The notes under the pieces: model-generated
The model's database searches: none
What the model saw: the letters and a program-made list of their open reading frames with translations, nothing else
What the model was told of the DNA's origin: nothing
Source of the DNA: an uncultured bacterium
GTDB lineage: Bacteria > Patescibacteriota > Gracilibacteria > Absconditabacterales > Absconditicoccaceae
Length of the DNA: 41,936 nt
Assembly: GCA_937906635.1 (NCBI GenBank)
Contig: CALCYP010000035.1
Location: 1-41,936, forward strand
Direction: 5' to 3'
Position numbers and translations under genes: made by a program
Shown: positions 29,470-37,979 of the stretch, piece after piece
How positions within the stretch are numbered: the stretch's first letter is position 1
How the letters are laid out: each line of letters begins with the position of its first letter

Positions 29470-30516
29470 TCAATACGGTGGAATTCTAAGCCAACCTTGA
29501 ATGGTATAACTACTATTTGGAGTGGGCATAGAAATTGTATTCGTTGCTGAATTGTAATTCAACTGTCCCCCAATAGGAGCATTCCAATCTGTTAATGTAT
29601 TGTACATGTGTCCATTTTGCTGAGCAATTTTTACGAAGTTCGATGCAACTTGAATAATTATTGCGACATGTCCCAATCCACTACCACCTGACATACATAA
29701 AATGTCTCCTGGTTTTGGTGGCATAGAGCCTCCATTGGAATAAGCAATTAAATTTTTTGCAGAAGCACTACTGAACCAGTCACAAGCATTGCCTCCATTT
29801 TGACCGGTATTTACAATATTTTGTCCATATACTTGTTGATAGTATCGGCAACAAAATTCGGTACATTGAACATCTAGGTCGTTAGGATTGTCCAAATTAT
29901 ACGAAGACGCTTTTACAATTACTCCATTTACAGTTCCCAGATTTTCGTTTTGTGTGTATGTGCTTTTAACGAGAAACATAGGATCTGTATAAACCAAAAT
30001 TGGTTCAGCATAGTATCTGTAACCGTATGTACCATCGATTGTCATCGGATAGAAGTTGACGATTCCTTGGGAAAATGTTGCATAAAATGTAACATCTACG
30101 TAACTAACTCCAGCTGAATATGATATTTGTCCAGCAATACCACCACACAATGAAGCAGCTTTCACATATGCTGTACCGGCGATGCCAAAGTTGCTACCAT
30201 CTTGTTTCGAAATTCTGACGGTAAATTGATTTCCGCTTTTACTCTGAAGTTTTGCTCGTAAGACACCACCACTGTGCGTGCCACAAGTTCCGCCAATGGT
30301 AACGGAAGAACTGCTGTTCGATGTGTAGTTGCCTACGGTCGGAGACGAGTAGTATGTTGTCATCATACCTTTTGAAGTAGAATCCCCAATGGAAACTTCT
30401 TCATCGACTTTTTGCTTTTCGGTTGCGGTTATAGCTTCTTTCTTGCAAGAAGAAAAACTAGTTGCAAGACAAAATACCATGGCAAGAATGCCAACAAAAA
30501 CTTTTGAAATTTTCAT
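29470..30516 (-). CDS. CHAP-domain lipoprotein, standard-code gene
   Basis: A 348-residue lipoprotein. The signal MKISKVFVGILAMVFCLATS runs into FSSCKK, a Bacteroidetes-style lipobox (Cys24). Residues 45-190 form a Ser/Gly-rich beta domain. The C-terminus is CHAP-like: VQCTEFCCRYY (Cys218), PKPGDILCM and GHVAIII (His283), as in peptidoglycan amidases and endopeptidases. All 37 Gly codons are GGN and none is TGA, unlike every other long gene here, and the natural end (LRIPPY) is followed by TGA. If UGA is Gly in this host, the product gains 36 residues to a TAA near 29364, running across the terminator and the SLH gene end. GC content and Arg codon use also differ. Best explained as recent transfer from a standard-code donor. 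Confidence 0.85.
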   Translation of the reverse strand: MKISKVFVGILAMVFCLATSFSSCKKEAITATEKQKVDEEVSIGDSTSKGMMTTYYSSPTVGNYTSNSSSSVTIGGTCGTHSGGVLRAKLQSKSGNQFTVRISKQDGSNFGIAGTAYVKAASLCGGIAGQISYSAGVSYVDVTFYATFSQGIVNFYPMTIDGTYGYRYYAEPILVYTDPMFLVKSTYTQNENLGTVNGVIVKASSYNLDNPNDLDVQCTEFCCRYYQQVYGQNIVNTGQNGGNACDWFSSASAKNLIAYSNGGSMPPKPGDILCMSGGSGLGHVAIIIQVASNFVKIAQQNGHMYNTLTDWNAPIGGQLNYNSATNTISMPTPNSSYTIQGWLRIPPY

Positions 30517-30777
30517 ATATTTACAGTTTTGTTTTTTCCTACTAGGTGGAGTAGAAATACTTTAATGACCTAAGTAGTACCACCTTACTACTTTTTTCAA
30601 GATTTGATTTACAGAGATTATCTTGATAACTCCAGATTTTGTTATTTGTAATCAAATAATTCAATCAAATTTTGGTTCTAACGCATTTGTTTGATTTTTT
30701 TGTTTCGTAGCTTTAAATATATAAATTTGAGTTTGAAATTCAATGATGTTTTGAAAAAAAGAATTTTCTTTTTGTAA
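30517..30777. other. intergenic spacer with inverted repeat
   Basis: No gene seen. AAGTAGTACCACCTTACTACTT (two arms AAGTAGTA and TACTACTT, about 30571-30592) lies 55 nt upstream of the CHAP gene start and may be an operator or a 5' leader hairpin brought in with it. Confidence 0.45.
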
Positions 30778-31011
30778 TTAACAATGCTTTTTACGATAAG
30801 CATTTAGAATTTTTTTTGGAGGAATTGGGTGGTCGAAAGTAATATCAAAAAGACTATCATTTCAAGTCAGTTTTTCATATTTATTGATGTCCATCAATAC
30901 AGCGACTGGTTTGTTTTTTACAAAAATAATTTTTTCTTTTCAAAGATCTTTGACATAAGCATTCATATTTTTCTTTAGATCTGTGATAGATATGCATTGG
31001 TCTGTAATCAT
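30778..31011 (-). CDS. orphan Phd/YefM-type antitoxin
   Basis: A 77-residue protein starting MITDQCISITDLKKNMNAYV, with IIFVKNKPVAVLMDINKYE, clearly paralogous to the antitoxin at 7839-8069. No RelE-like gene follows within the 260 nt downstream, and the upstream side holds only a spacer. It may be a solitary regulator or a relic that could neutralise the toxin at 8071. Confidence 0.75.
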
Positions 31012-31128
31012 TTTTTAATGGAAGGTGCTAAAAAAGAATCTTTTTTCGGTACTATTTTAGGTATCTTTTATAAAAAATCAAGATTATTCTTTGCAAATGG
31101 TGGAATTTTGTGTATATTAAATTGGGAT

Positions 31129-31181
31129 TAAAAATCCCCACCCCTTCGGGGAGCCCCTTTCAGTAAAGGGGCACAGCTTGG
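31129..31181. repeat. GC-rich double hairpin
   Basis: CCCCACCCCTTCGGGG-type hairpin followed by GCCCCTTTCAGTAAAGGGGC, preceded by TAAAAATC. Part of the dispersed palindrome family. Confidence 0.5.
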
Positions 31182-31217
31182 TTTTGTTTTATAATTTATT
31201 TTCTCACATAAAATCAC

Positions 31218-32039
31218 ATGGAAAAAAACATTTCACTTGTTTACATGGTAGCAGGAATGTCTTCACGTTTTGGATGAAGAATTAAGCAATTTGCAAAAGT
31301 TTGACCAAATGATTCTACTTTGATTGAATATTCTTTGAGTCAAGCATTGCCAGCATGATTTTCAAAGATTGTGTTTATTGTTTGAAAAATGACTGAATGA
31401 CCTTTTAAGGAAATGTTTGGTAATAGCTATCAATGAATCCCTGTAGAATATGCAAAGCAAACTTTTGATGAAGCAGATAGAGACAGACCTTGGGGAACAG
31501 TGGATGCTATTTGTTCTGCATTATCTTGTATTGATTGACCATTTGTTGTTTGTAATGGTGATGATATTTATGGAAAAAATTCGTTTAAAATTTTGTATAA
31601 TCATTTGGCAAATAATCCTGATGAATTATGTACTTTAGGTTATATTTTATGAAATGTAATACCTGAGGTGGGAAGTACAAATAGGTGAATTTTTACGGTA
31701 GAGGATTGATATGTAAAAAATATTAACGAGACAATCTGAATTGAAAAAAATAAATTATCTGAGTTCGGATTGACTTTAGATGCTTTGTGCAGTATGAATA
31801 TTTTTGGTTTGAATAGGAAAGTTTTGGAGATGTTGAGCGAAATTTTGGCTGAATTCAAGAAAGATCATGTTTGAGATAGGAGAATTGAATGCTATTTACC
31901 AGTAGAATTGACTAATATTATAAAAAATAAGTGAGTGAATATGAAAATTTATTCGACTCGTGATCAATGGTTTGGAGTAACAAATCCTGATGATGAAGCT
32001 ATTGTGAAAAAGCAGATTGAAGAGTATGAGAATAATTAA
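31218..32039 (+). CDS. nucleotidyltransferase (NTP-transferase fold)
   Basis: A 273-residue protein. The N-terminal VYMVAGMSSRFGGRIKQFAKVG is the variant nucleotide-binding loop of sugar-1-phosphate nucleotidyltransferases (consensus LAAGxGxR). FVVCNGDDIYG contains the metal-binding Asp (NGDD), and TLGYILGNVIPEVGSTNRGIF plus the later NIFGLNRKVLEML match the family core. The C-terminus (VELTNIIKNKGVNMKIYSTRDQWFGVTNPDD) fits the substrate-binding end. It would make a nucleotide sugar or a related activated compound; the exact sugar cannot be told. Several Gly, including one in the loop, are TGA. Confidence 0.83.
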
Positions 32040-32067
32040 TAATTAATAATGAAGAATTTTTGTTGAA

Positions 32068-32142
32068 CAACCCCTTCGCCCTCAGCGTAGCTGAGCAAGC
32101 TTCGGGCACTCCCCCTATCGGGGGAGAAATTTGAGGGGTTGT
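32068..32142. repeat. ACAACCCC/GGGGTTGT palindromic element
   Basis: ACAACCCCT at one end and AGGGGTTGT at the other, with inner CTCAGCGTAGCTGAG and CCCCCTATCGGGGG hairpins. Confidence 0.6.
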
Positions 32143-32171
32143 TGCACATATTTTATTATGAATTTTGGGTA

Positions 32172-32558
32172 ATGGGTGAAAAAATAGAAAAATATATAAA
32201 TGCCATTGTGGAGGCGAAATGATGAAAAGAAAAGTTATATTGAATTCCTACAGATATAATATGATTTTGAGAATTCGGTAAAAATTTAGCATTAGCTCTC
32301 GAACCTTTAGTTACGAAAAAGGAGATTTGTTTTTTTGATTTGGATGTAAAAAGTGATGAGAATTATCATTATTTTGATTTCAAAGATATGTTTAAGAAAA
32401 CAGAATTAATGATTTTTACAAAAGAAATTCCACAAGAATTATTCGATGATTTAAATAATTTAAATCCAAATGTTACACTTGTTGTGGATAAAAAATTAAA
32501 AGATATTATTGAAATATTTCAAGCTAACTGATTTTGAAAAAATCTTGTAATTATTTAA
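32172..32558 (+). CDS. small Rossmann-like protein
   Basis: A 128-residue protein. After a short helical lead (KIEKYINAIVEAKGG) comes IIGFGEFGKNLALALEPL, a GxGxxG dinucleotide-binding-type loop, then ICFFDLDVKSDENYHYFDF, where Asp follows strand 2 as in NAD-binding folds, and ELMIFTKEIP. It is too short for a full dehydrogenase. It may bind a nucleotide or be a domain remnant. No partner evident. Confidence 0.6.
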
Positions 32559-32606
32559 TTAAAATGTATAATTTTTTTGTTAGAATTTATTTTATTTTCT
32601 TTGAAA

Positions 32607-32816
32607 ATGAAAAGAAAGTTTAATATAATAGTATGGCAGGAGTGAGATAATTTTGTGACGAGAGTTCTAGAAAATAATGTTAGTTCTTTTTGAGCGACAA
32701 AGGATGAAGCATTGAAAAGCACATATGAAGCTTTGGAACTTTATTATGAAAAAGAAAAATCGGAAGATAATTATATGATTTTGAAACCATCTTTATTGGA
32801 GTATGATTTTGCATAA
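32607..32816 (+). CDS. HicB-type antitoxin
   Basis: A 69-residue protein: MKRKFNIIVWQEGDNFVTRVLENNVSSFGATKDEALKS in pieces follows the partial RNase H-like HicB fold (a two-strand start, then G-x-T-x-x-E-A-L). It lacks an extended DNA-binding tail. Its stop and the HicA start overlap (TAATG), so translation is coupled. Antitoxin first is less common for hicAB but known. Confidence 0.78.
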
Positions 32817-33037
32817 TGCCTAAAGTTTATAAATCAGTTGATTTGTATAAAATGTTGCTATCTTTCTGATTTCAAAAAATTTCACAAAAGTGATCACATA
32901 TTAAATTAAAAAATAAGGATTGATTAATTGTAATTTTGCCTATGCATTCAAAAGATATTCCATACTGAACATTTTTATCTATTTTGAGTCAGTGAAATAT
33001 CTCTCAAAGTGATGCTAAGAGGTTTTTGTGAAAGTAA
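32816..33037 (+). CDS. HicA-type mRNA interferase toxin
   Basis: A 73-residue protein with the HicA double-stranded-RNA-binding-like fold: KMLLSFGFQKISQKGSHIKLKN (the catalytic His in GSHIKL), VILPMHSKDIPYGTFLSILSQG and a final DAKRFLGK. HicA toxins cleave mRNA and tmRNA independently of the ribosome. It overlaps the HicB-type gene by one nt. Confidence 0.87.
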
Positions 33038-33046
33038 ATATTTGTT

Positions 33047-33286
33047 ATGAAAAAGGTTCGAAAAAATATTTTGATATGATTGTGAATACTTGTTTGAGTA
33101 TCATTTTTTGCATTTTGTTATTATGCTTTTTTTAGTGAATTAATTTGAGAAGTCGAAGTGTATGATAATATTTCTCAATATGAGAATTATATGTCTTTTG
33201 ATAAAGTATTTTCTAACTCTTTTTCTCATGTGTTTTTTATGACAATTCAGATTTTCCTTTTCTCTTTTCCATTTTTTTTAATATAG
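33047..33286 (+). CDS. small membrane protein, two hydrophobic segments
   Basis: A 79-residue protein: ILIGLGILVGVSFFAFCYYAF near the start and HVFFMTIQIFLFSFPFFLI at the very end, with an acidic loop between (GEVEVYDNISQYEN). Four TGA codons hide it under the standard code. It starts 9 nt after HicA. No family recognised. Confidence 0.55.
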
Positions 33287-33396
33287 AATTTTGAATATTT
33301 ATTTCAAGAAAAACAAACAAATTTCAAAAAAATGAAACTTTTTTTAAAAAAGTCTGAAATAGTAGATAGTACCACTAGAAAAAAGTGCCAAAAAAT

Positions 33397-33423
33397 TTGA
33401 CAAGTTTTTTTTTTGTATATAAT
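33397..33423 (+). promoter_or_regulatory. promoter of the unknown gene at 33464
   Basis: Consensus TTGACA (33397-33402) and TATAAT (33418-33423) with a short 15-nt, T-rich spacer, about 40 nt upstream of the ATG. Confidence 0.55.
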
Positions 33424-33463
33424 TAATTGTTTTTAAGACTTTTTATATTATAATTTGATAAAA

Positions 33464-34060
33464 ATGGCAAATTTAGAAAATTATAGTGAAGGAAACACTG
33501 AAAATTTCCAGAAAGATCAGAGTGAAAGGTCTGATAGTCAAATGTGGTCTCCTAATAGTGGAACGTTGGCTGAAATTAGAGCAAAATGAGATGTAGAATC
33601 TCAGCAGTCAGGTCAAGAAGCTGATGATTTGTTATATAGTATCGAAAATCCACAGCAACCAGAGGGAGAAGTGGTTTTACTATCATCATTGGATCCAGAA
33701 TTTGTAGAAGAAAGAAAAAATGCGAAGCTTGATGATCTTATTAGATGGCTGTCGGATTTACTTGGTCGTGGTAATTTGGAAGAATCAACAAAACAAGAGA
33801 TAGCTGAAAGAACTGCAAAGTTGTTTGGACCAAAGTGAACGATTGTATATAATGGTAAAGCATTTTTCGCAAATCAGTTGTATGATAAAATAAAAGATGG
33901 TACTTTTAATGTTGATTGGCGTAATTTGGATTCATTATTTTCAAATGCAAGAATAATTTTGGATAGGTATGTAAATAAGTTAGAAATTGCTACTCCGGAA
34001 GGCATGAAATATGAATACCAGATAACATTCGGAACTATTATTATTAATGATAAACAATAA
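33464..34060 (+). CDS. hypothetical cytoplasmic protein
   Basis: A 198-residue protein with no signal or membrane segment. The first 55 residues are polar and Gln/Ser-rich, probably disordered. A helical stretch (DPEFVEERKNAKLDDLIRWL, then EESTKQEIAERTAKLFGPK) and a short beta-like end (GMKYEYQITFGTIIIND) follow. Only two TGA codons interrupt it. It has a strong-looking promoter, so it may be well expressed. No family recognised. Confidence 0.7.
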
Positions 34061-34186
34061 TTAATTTTTGTTGAAAAAATGTTGATATTATGTTAGAAAT
34101 GCCAGTTAAAAACTGGTATTTTCTCTTGAAATGAAAATATTTTTTTGTATATAGTGGATAATGAAATCTTTTAGTTTGGATATGTG

Positions 34187-34287
34187 ACAACCCCCTCGAG
34201 CCGATTTTATCGGCTCACTCCCCCTGACAGGGGAGAAATTTGCTCCCTGTTAGGGGAGCTCCCCGATTTATCGGGGTGAGGGGTTGT
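34187..34287. repeat. ACAACCCC/GGGGTTGT palindromic element
   Basis: ACAACCCCCTC at one end and GAGGGGTTGT at the other, with inner GAGCCGATTTTATCGGCTC, TCCCCCTGACAGGGGAG and CCCCGATTTATCGGGG hairpins. It ends 30 nt before the dnaB ATG, and its TATAAT (34287-34292) could serve as a -10 box. Confidence 0.65.
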
Positions 34288-34316
34288 ATAATATTTATTT
34301 CACCTTACTTATTCTC

Positions 34317-35678
34317 ATGGTTACTATGGACGACATCAAGACACCACCACAAAATTTAGAAGCTGAAAAGTGAGTTTTAGCTTGAGCTTTGATGGATAAT
34401 GAAACTATTTGGATTTATGATGCAGATAAGTTGGAACCTGCTGATTTCTATCAAAAAGAACATCAAGCTATTTATTCTGCAATAAAAAAATTGTGGTGAG
34501 ACCGCAAAACTATTGATGTGGTGACTGTTTGAGATCAATTACAAAAAGATTGAACATTGTTGGATGTGTGAGGAATGGATTATTTGTATGATTTATCGAC
34601 TTTTTTGTTATCGACTTCTGGTTGTGGAGATTATTCGAGAATTGTGAAAGACAAATCTATTTTGAGGAGTATTTTGAAAGTCTCTCAATGAATTATTTGA
34701 GATGTGTATAAGCAAGATGAGACCGTGACTATCATGGAATCTATTGAAAAAAGAATTTTTGATTTAACTCAAAATCAGACATGAGAAGGAATTGAGTCGA
34801 TTTCTGATATTTTGAATTCGAGAGTGGAGGAGTATGTTTCGATCATTGATAATCCTGAGAAAATAAATGAGAGAAAAGTATTTTCTTGATATAAATGATT
34901 GGATGATATGTTGGCTTGATTCAAACCTTGAGAATTGATTATTCTCGCTGCAAGGCCATCAATGTGAAAAACATCATTTGCATTAAATGTTGTTTCAAAT
35001 GTCTCAATGCAACAGGATAAATTGGTCGCTATTTTCTCTTTGGAAATGAGCTCGGAATCGATAGTTGATAGAATGGTCGCTGAAGTCTCTCAAATTCCAA
35101 TGTCAAAAATTACCAAATGAGAATTGGATAATGAAGATTTTTCAAATATGGGAGAAGCAATTTCGTTATTGGGTAGCAAAAAAATATTTATTGATGATCA
35201 ATGATGACTTACAGTGCCTGTTTTGAAATCAAAATTGAGGAGATTAAAAATTGAAAAATGAGCTTTGGATCTTGTGATAATTGATTATTTACAGTTGATG
35301 AGATGAACAAGTTATGAATGAAATAGGGTCCAGGAGATTAGTGAAATTTCGAGATGATTGAAAGAATTGGCAAAAGAACTTGAAGTGCCTATCATTGCTT
35401 TATCACAGCTTTCTCGTAATGTAGAGCAGAGGATAGACAAAAAGCCACAACTTTCAGACCTTAGGGAATCTGGAGCTATTGAGCAGGATGCAGATAGTGT
35501 AATCATGCTACACAGAGAAGATTATTATGATCCTGATACAGACAGGAAATGAGCGACTGATGTTTGTGTCAGAAAAAATAGGAATGGAGCAGTTTGAGAA
35601 GTTGAATTGAAATTTATGGCAAGTATTATGAAGTTTGTTGAGACTGAAAAAGGAGAAAAAGATGATTGAACATACTAA
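34317..35678 (+). CDS. dnaB: replicative DNA helicase DnaB
   Basis: A 453-residue protein of normal length. The N-terminal domain (TPPQNLEAEKGVLAGALMD, AIYSAIKKLW) is followed by the RecA-like motor with Walker A ARPSMGKTSFAL near 220, FSLEMSSESIVDRM, Walker B LDLVIIDYLQLMRG, SQLSRNVEQR and DLRESGAIEQDADSVIMLHR. DnaB unwinds DNA at the replication fork. The Walker A Gly is TGA. ATG 34326 (MDDIKTPP) is an alternative start. It is followed by a long repeat-rich spacer. Confidence 0.97.
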
Positions 35679-35697
35679 AATAATTTCGGTGAGTTTT

Positions 35698-35816
35698 ACA
35701 ACCCCTACTAGTCTTCGACAGAACAACTCCCCCTAACAGGGGAGAAATTTGTTCCCACGCATAGCGTGGTAAACCTGTTAGGGGAGCTGACCGGAGGACT
35801 GAGGATTTTTGTATAT
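35698..35816. repeat. composite palindromic element after dnaB
   Basis: ACAACCCCTACTAG at one end; inner TCCCCCTAACAGGGGAG and CCACGCATAGCGTGG hairpins and a distant CCTGTTAGGGGAG; it ends ACTGAGGATTTTTG like the repeat at 5611. Probably assists dnaB termination. Confidence 0.55.
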
Positions 35817-35825
35817 TTTTTTCTT

Positions 35826-36172
35826 TGTCTCCGGCGGGTTACCCCGCATAGCGGGATTTCTTTCAGTCACTTTTGTCCAGAGCTACAAAAGTAACCAAAA
35901 AAGCTCTTATCTGGCATGCCAATTTCAGCAAGCGACGTTCAGTATTATATACAAGTATATTGAATACGAAGCTCACTCGCATGGGCTCGTTCGCCGTCGT
36001 GTGAATAATTATTTATAAATTGACTTGAACAGCTTGCAAGTGAAATTGCATGAGATTAAGTTTTTCATTATGAAAAAGATTTTGGTTGACTCCTTTTTCT
36101 TTCTTGTTGTGAAAATGTAGTTGATAACTATTATTTTTGTTATTTTTCATTGCTAGCTATATCAAACATTCT
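35826..36172. repeat. repeat-rich spacer, no gene
   Basis: 35826-35915 is an ACTTTTGT/ACAAAAGT repeat with a CCCCGCATAGCGGG hairpin. 35960-36000 holds a GC-richer block (CGCATGGGCTCGTTCGCCG). Short frames here follow the repeats and are not called. Confidence 0.5.
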
Positions 36173-36364
36173 CTAAAATGTCCATAATCTATATTGATTT
36201 TTTCAAAAGATGTGGAAACTAAAGGTTAGAGTATTTTTGTATATTATTGTTGTTTTTTTTTCTTGCATGATTAAACACAAGATGTAAATAAAAATTAAAT
36301 AAAAAATTATCGAGATGAAAAGTCCCGTAAGGATGGATTGTCGCGATAAAAAGATTTTTTCCAT
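36173..36364 (-). CDS. possible small single-helix membrane protein
   Basis: A 63-residue frame beginning MEKIFLSRQSILTG, with one hydrophobic stretch (LFISIIFYLIFIYILCLIM) and a basic tail. It uses one TGA codon and ends at TAG. No clear ribosome site or homologue known to me. It is isolated between repeats and the structured RNA, so it may be spurious. Confidence 0.35.
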
Positions 36365-36437
36365 GGTTTCTAAATTTGTATTCAAATTAGAGCTATGTGC
36401 ATGAATAGTAACTTACCCAAGTGAAGGACATGCAGAA

Positions 36438-36634
36438 AAATCTAGAGACGGTTTTTTGATTTGTAAGTGAAGTTTTGAAATCAAAATCGTATAGAGATTA
36501 TAAAATAGGTTTGTAGTTTTATGTGGATTAATCCTATTTCATAAGCTCTATGCAATGATAAAGAGCTGCCCGTCTCTAGGTATACCTAGATTAATCGGGC
36601 CGCACTATGTTTCCATAGAGTGGTCTTTTTTTTA
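36438..36634 (+). ncRNA. multibranched structured RNA with terminator
   Basis: CTAGAGACGG (36442-36451) pairs perfectly with CCGTCTCTAG (36570-36579), enclosing a 9-bp hairpin (TTTTGATTT 36454-36462 with AAATCAAAA 36478-36486) and a long second arm (GTATAGAG/CTCTATGC around AAATAGG/CCTATTT). CTAGGTATACCTAG (36576-36589) is a perfect palindrome that would compete with the closing stem. A terminator follows, GCCGCACTATG-TTTC-CATAGAGTGGTC with one mismatch and nine T. The alternative pairing suggests a switch or attenuator, but no co-oriented gene follows. It does not match the conserved blocks of RNase P RNA, tmRNA or SRP RNA that I know. The 5' end is uncertain. Confidence 0.65.
36601..36634 (+). 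terminator. terminator of the structured RNA
   Basis: An 11-12 bp stem around TTTC with one A-A mismatch, followed by TCTTTTTTTTTA. It also abuts the stop of the minus-strand toxin remnant at 36636. Confidence 0.7.
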
Positions 36635-36635
36635 T

Positions 36636-36761
36636 TTAAAAAAAATCTTTGTTTAAAATAACTTGGTAATGTGGTTGTTCTGTCTCAATTTTTCAATGGA
36701 ATAGGTATACTTGTCCCGCTTTTAACGATGCAAGTAAGTCTTGAGCATCGTTATATTTCAT
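36636..36761 (-). pseudogene. short frame next to the Panacea relic, likely toxin remnant
   Basis: A 41-residue frame, MKYNDAQDLLASLKAG then QVYLFHGKIETEQPHYQVIL, ending in a run of Phe codons at a TAA beside the RNA terminator. It overlaps the end of the broken Panacea gene by several nt, the position where a partner toxin gene lies. The text is protein-like with strands (QVYLFHG, HYQVILN) but stops abruptly, so it is probably truncated. The toxin family is not identified. Confidence 0.5.
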
Positions 36762-37231
36762 ATTCAAATCTTTCTAAAAATAAATCCTTTGCTAAAGCTA
36801 CTTTTTCATCGTCTATATCAAATATTGAGTTCTGTCATTTTGAATTTTCAAAAAAGCTTTCAAAATTCATTCGATCACAAATGTTGCATGATTTCCATTC
36901 AATGCATTTATGTGTCATATTTACTAACTCTTTATAAGAATATTTACCAAAAGTATCATATATTTTATCTAATGTATTTTTTTCAGTCTCTGATAAATAG
37001 TCAAAATCTGTAATTTTTTTTGGTCTCTACTAGATTGTATCAATCTTTTTTGAAAGGTAGTTAATCATCCAATGAATAATCTTCTGGAATTTTTATAATA
37101 TCAAGAGTAAGAGATGCTACTGGTCACATTTTTAAAGCGCGATAATTATCTCATGTTATGATATTTCAATAAGTTTTTAAGTGTAATTTATCCGCGAAGA
37201 ATACAAGTTTAATTAATTTTGTATAATTCAT
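36751..37231 (-). pseudogene. broken Panacea (DUF4065/SocA-like) antitoxin gene
   Basis: Three pieces together give one Panacea domain. MNYTKLIKLVFFADKLHLKT, then TGDNYRALKMGPVASLTLDII, run from 37231 to a TAA at 37061-37063. In the same frame beyond that stop comes LPFKKDGYNLVETKK. At an A8 tract (about 37014-37021) the frame shifts, and the rest reads ITDFDYLSETEKNTLDKIYD, then YSYKELVNMTHKCIEW, ending at TAA 36751. One nonsense codon and one frameshift make it non-functional unless recoding occurs at the A8 slip site. Panacea antitoxins neutralise many unrelated toxins. Confidence 0.7.
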
Positions 37232-37530
37232 TTTCTTTTTTTTTGCAACAAATATGAAATGACTTGGATAATTTTATTTATACGATCAGACATTTTTTGC
37301 TGTTTATTTAGCTGATAAAATATATTTGCTACGACCATGTATTAAAATCAATACATTTTTTTTGACAATAAAGTTTTTGGTTTAGTTATTGTATTAACTA
37401 TTATTATATACGAATGAAAGCCGGCATTGTGACAAATATTTCTTATTTTTTATTTTTGCAAGTTTTTTTACACATTTTTTTTGATGATTGTATATGCTGG
37501 CTTTCTGACTTCATTTTCATTTTTTAGATT
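37232..37530. other. spacer with inverted repeat
   Basis: No gene seen. GAAAGCCGGCAT (about 37416-37427) and ATGCTGGCTTTC (about 37494-37505) form a 12-nt inverted repeat with one mismatch around an AT-rich 65-nt loop. It could be a cruciform, a terminator arm or the ends of a small element. Confidence 0.45.
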
Positions 37531-37602
37531 GTTGAACATTTTCTGTATAATAATTTCAAAATCAAAGTCAAATGAATTTTGGACAAGATGGTTTTTGGCT
37601 TG
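37531..37602 (-). repeat. promoter-bearing direct repeat, copy 1
   Basis: About 72 nt, nearly identical to 38406-38479. On the minus strand it carries TTGACT (37566-37571), 16-nt spacer, TATACA (37544-37549), so it would transcribe towards the broken Panacea locus. Confidence 0.75.
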
Positions 37603-37645
37603 ATTTAGGATGTAGGGGAGTGCAGAAAAATTATTTTAGATGTTT

Positions 37646-37954
37646 TTAGGCGAATTGTAGTGCTTTTTGGTATATTTCGAATCATATTTTTTGATTTTCC
37701 GTATTTATTTCCATTTGATAGGTATCTCGTTTTGCTTGTAATCAAAGTCGTACATAAGTATCTTCTCCAAGCGCATTTGCAATAAGAAATGCTAGATTTG
37801 GAGTAAGATTCCTTTTTCATTTTATGATGAGATTTACTTCAGGAGTAGATAATCAGATTATTTCTGCGAATTGTTTTTGGCTCCAGTTTCTGACTTCCAA
37901 TTCCTCCTTTAAATAAACTCATGGGTGATATGCTATTTTAACTTTCTTTTTCAT
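37646..37954 (-). CDS. HigA-type antitoxin, XRE helix-turn-helix
   Basis: A 102-residue protein: IAYHPGVYLKEELEVRNWSQ, then the helix-turn-helix KQFAEIIGLSTPEVNLIIKG, then KRNLTPNLAFLIANALGED. It is a diverged paralogue of the HigA at 8795-9112. It follows the HigB-type gene by 25 nt. Its 3' end adjoins the promoter-bearing repeat. TGA at five Gly positions. Confidence 0.87.
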
Positions 37955-37979
37955 TTTTTTTGATAAGGAATTAAAATAT

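Noticed and set aside
29470..30516. The CHAP gene as contamination from another contig
   Set aside because: It cannot be excluded without reads, but the flanks are continuous host-like sequence and the convergent terminator fits a single locus; kept as a transfer hypothesis.
35809..36018. 69-residue plus-strand frame after dnaB
   Set aside because: It runs through GC-rich repeats and has no protein-like pattern.
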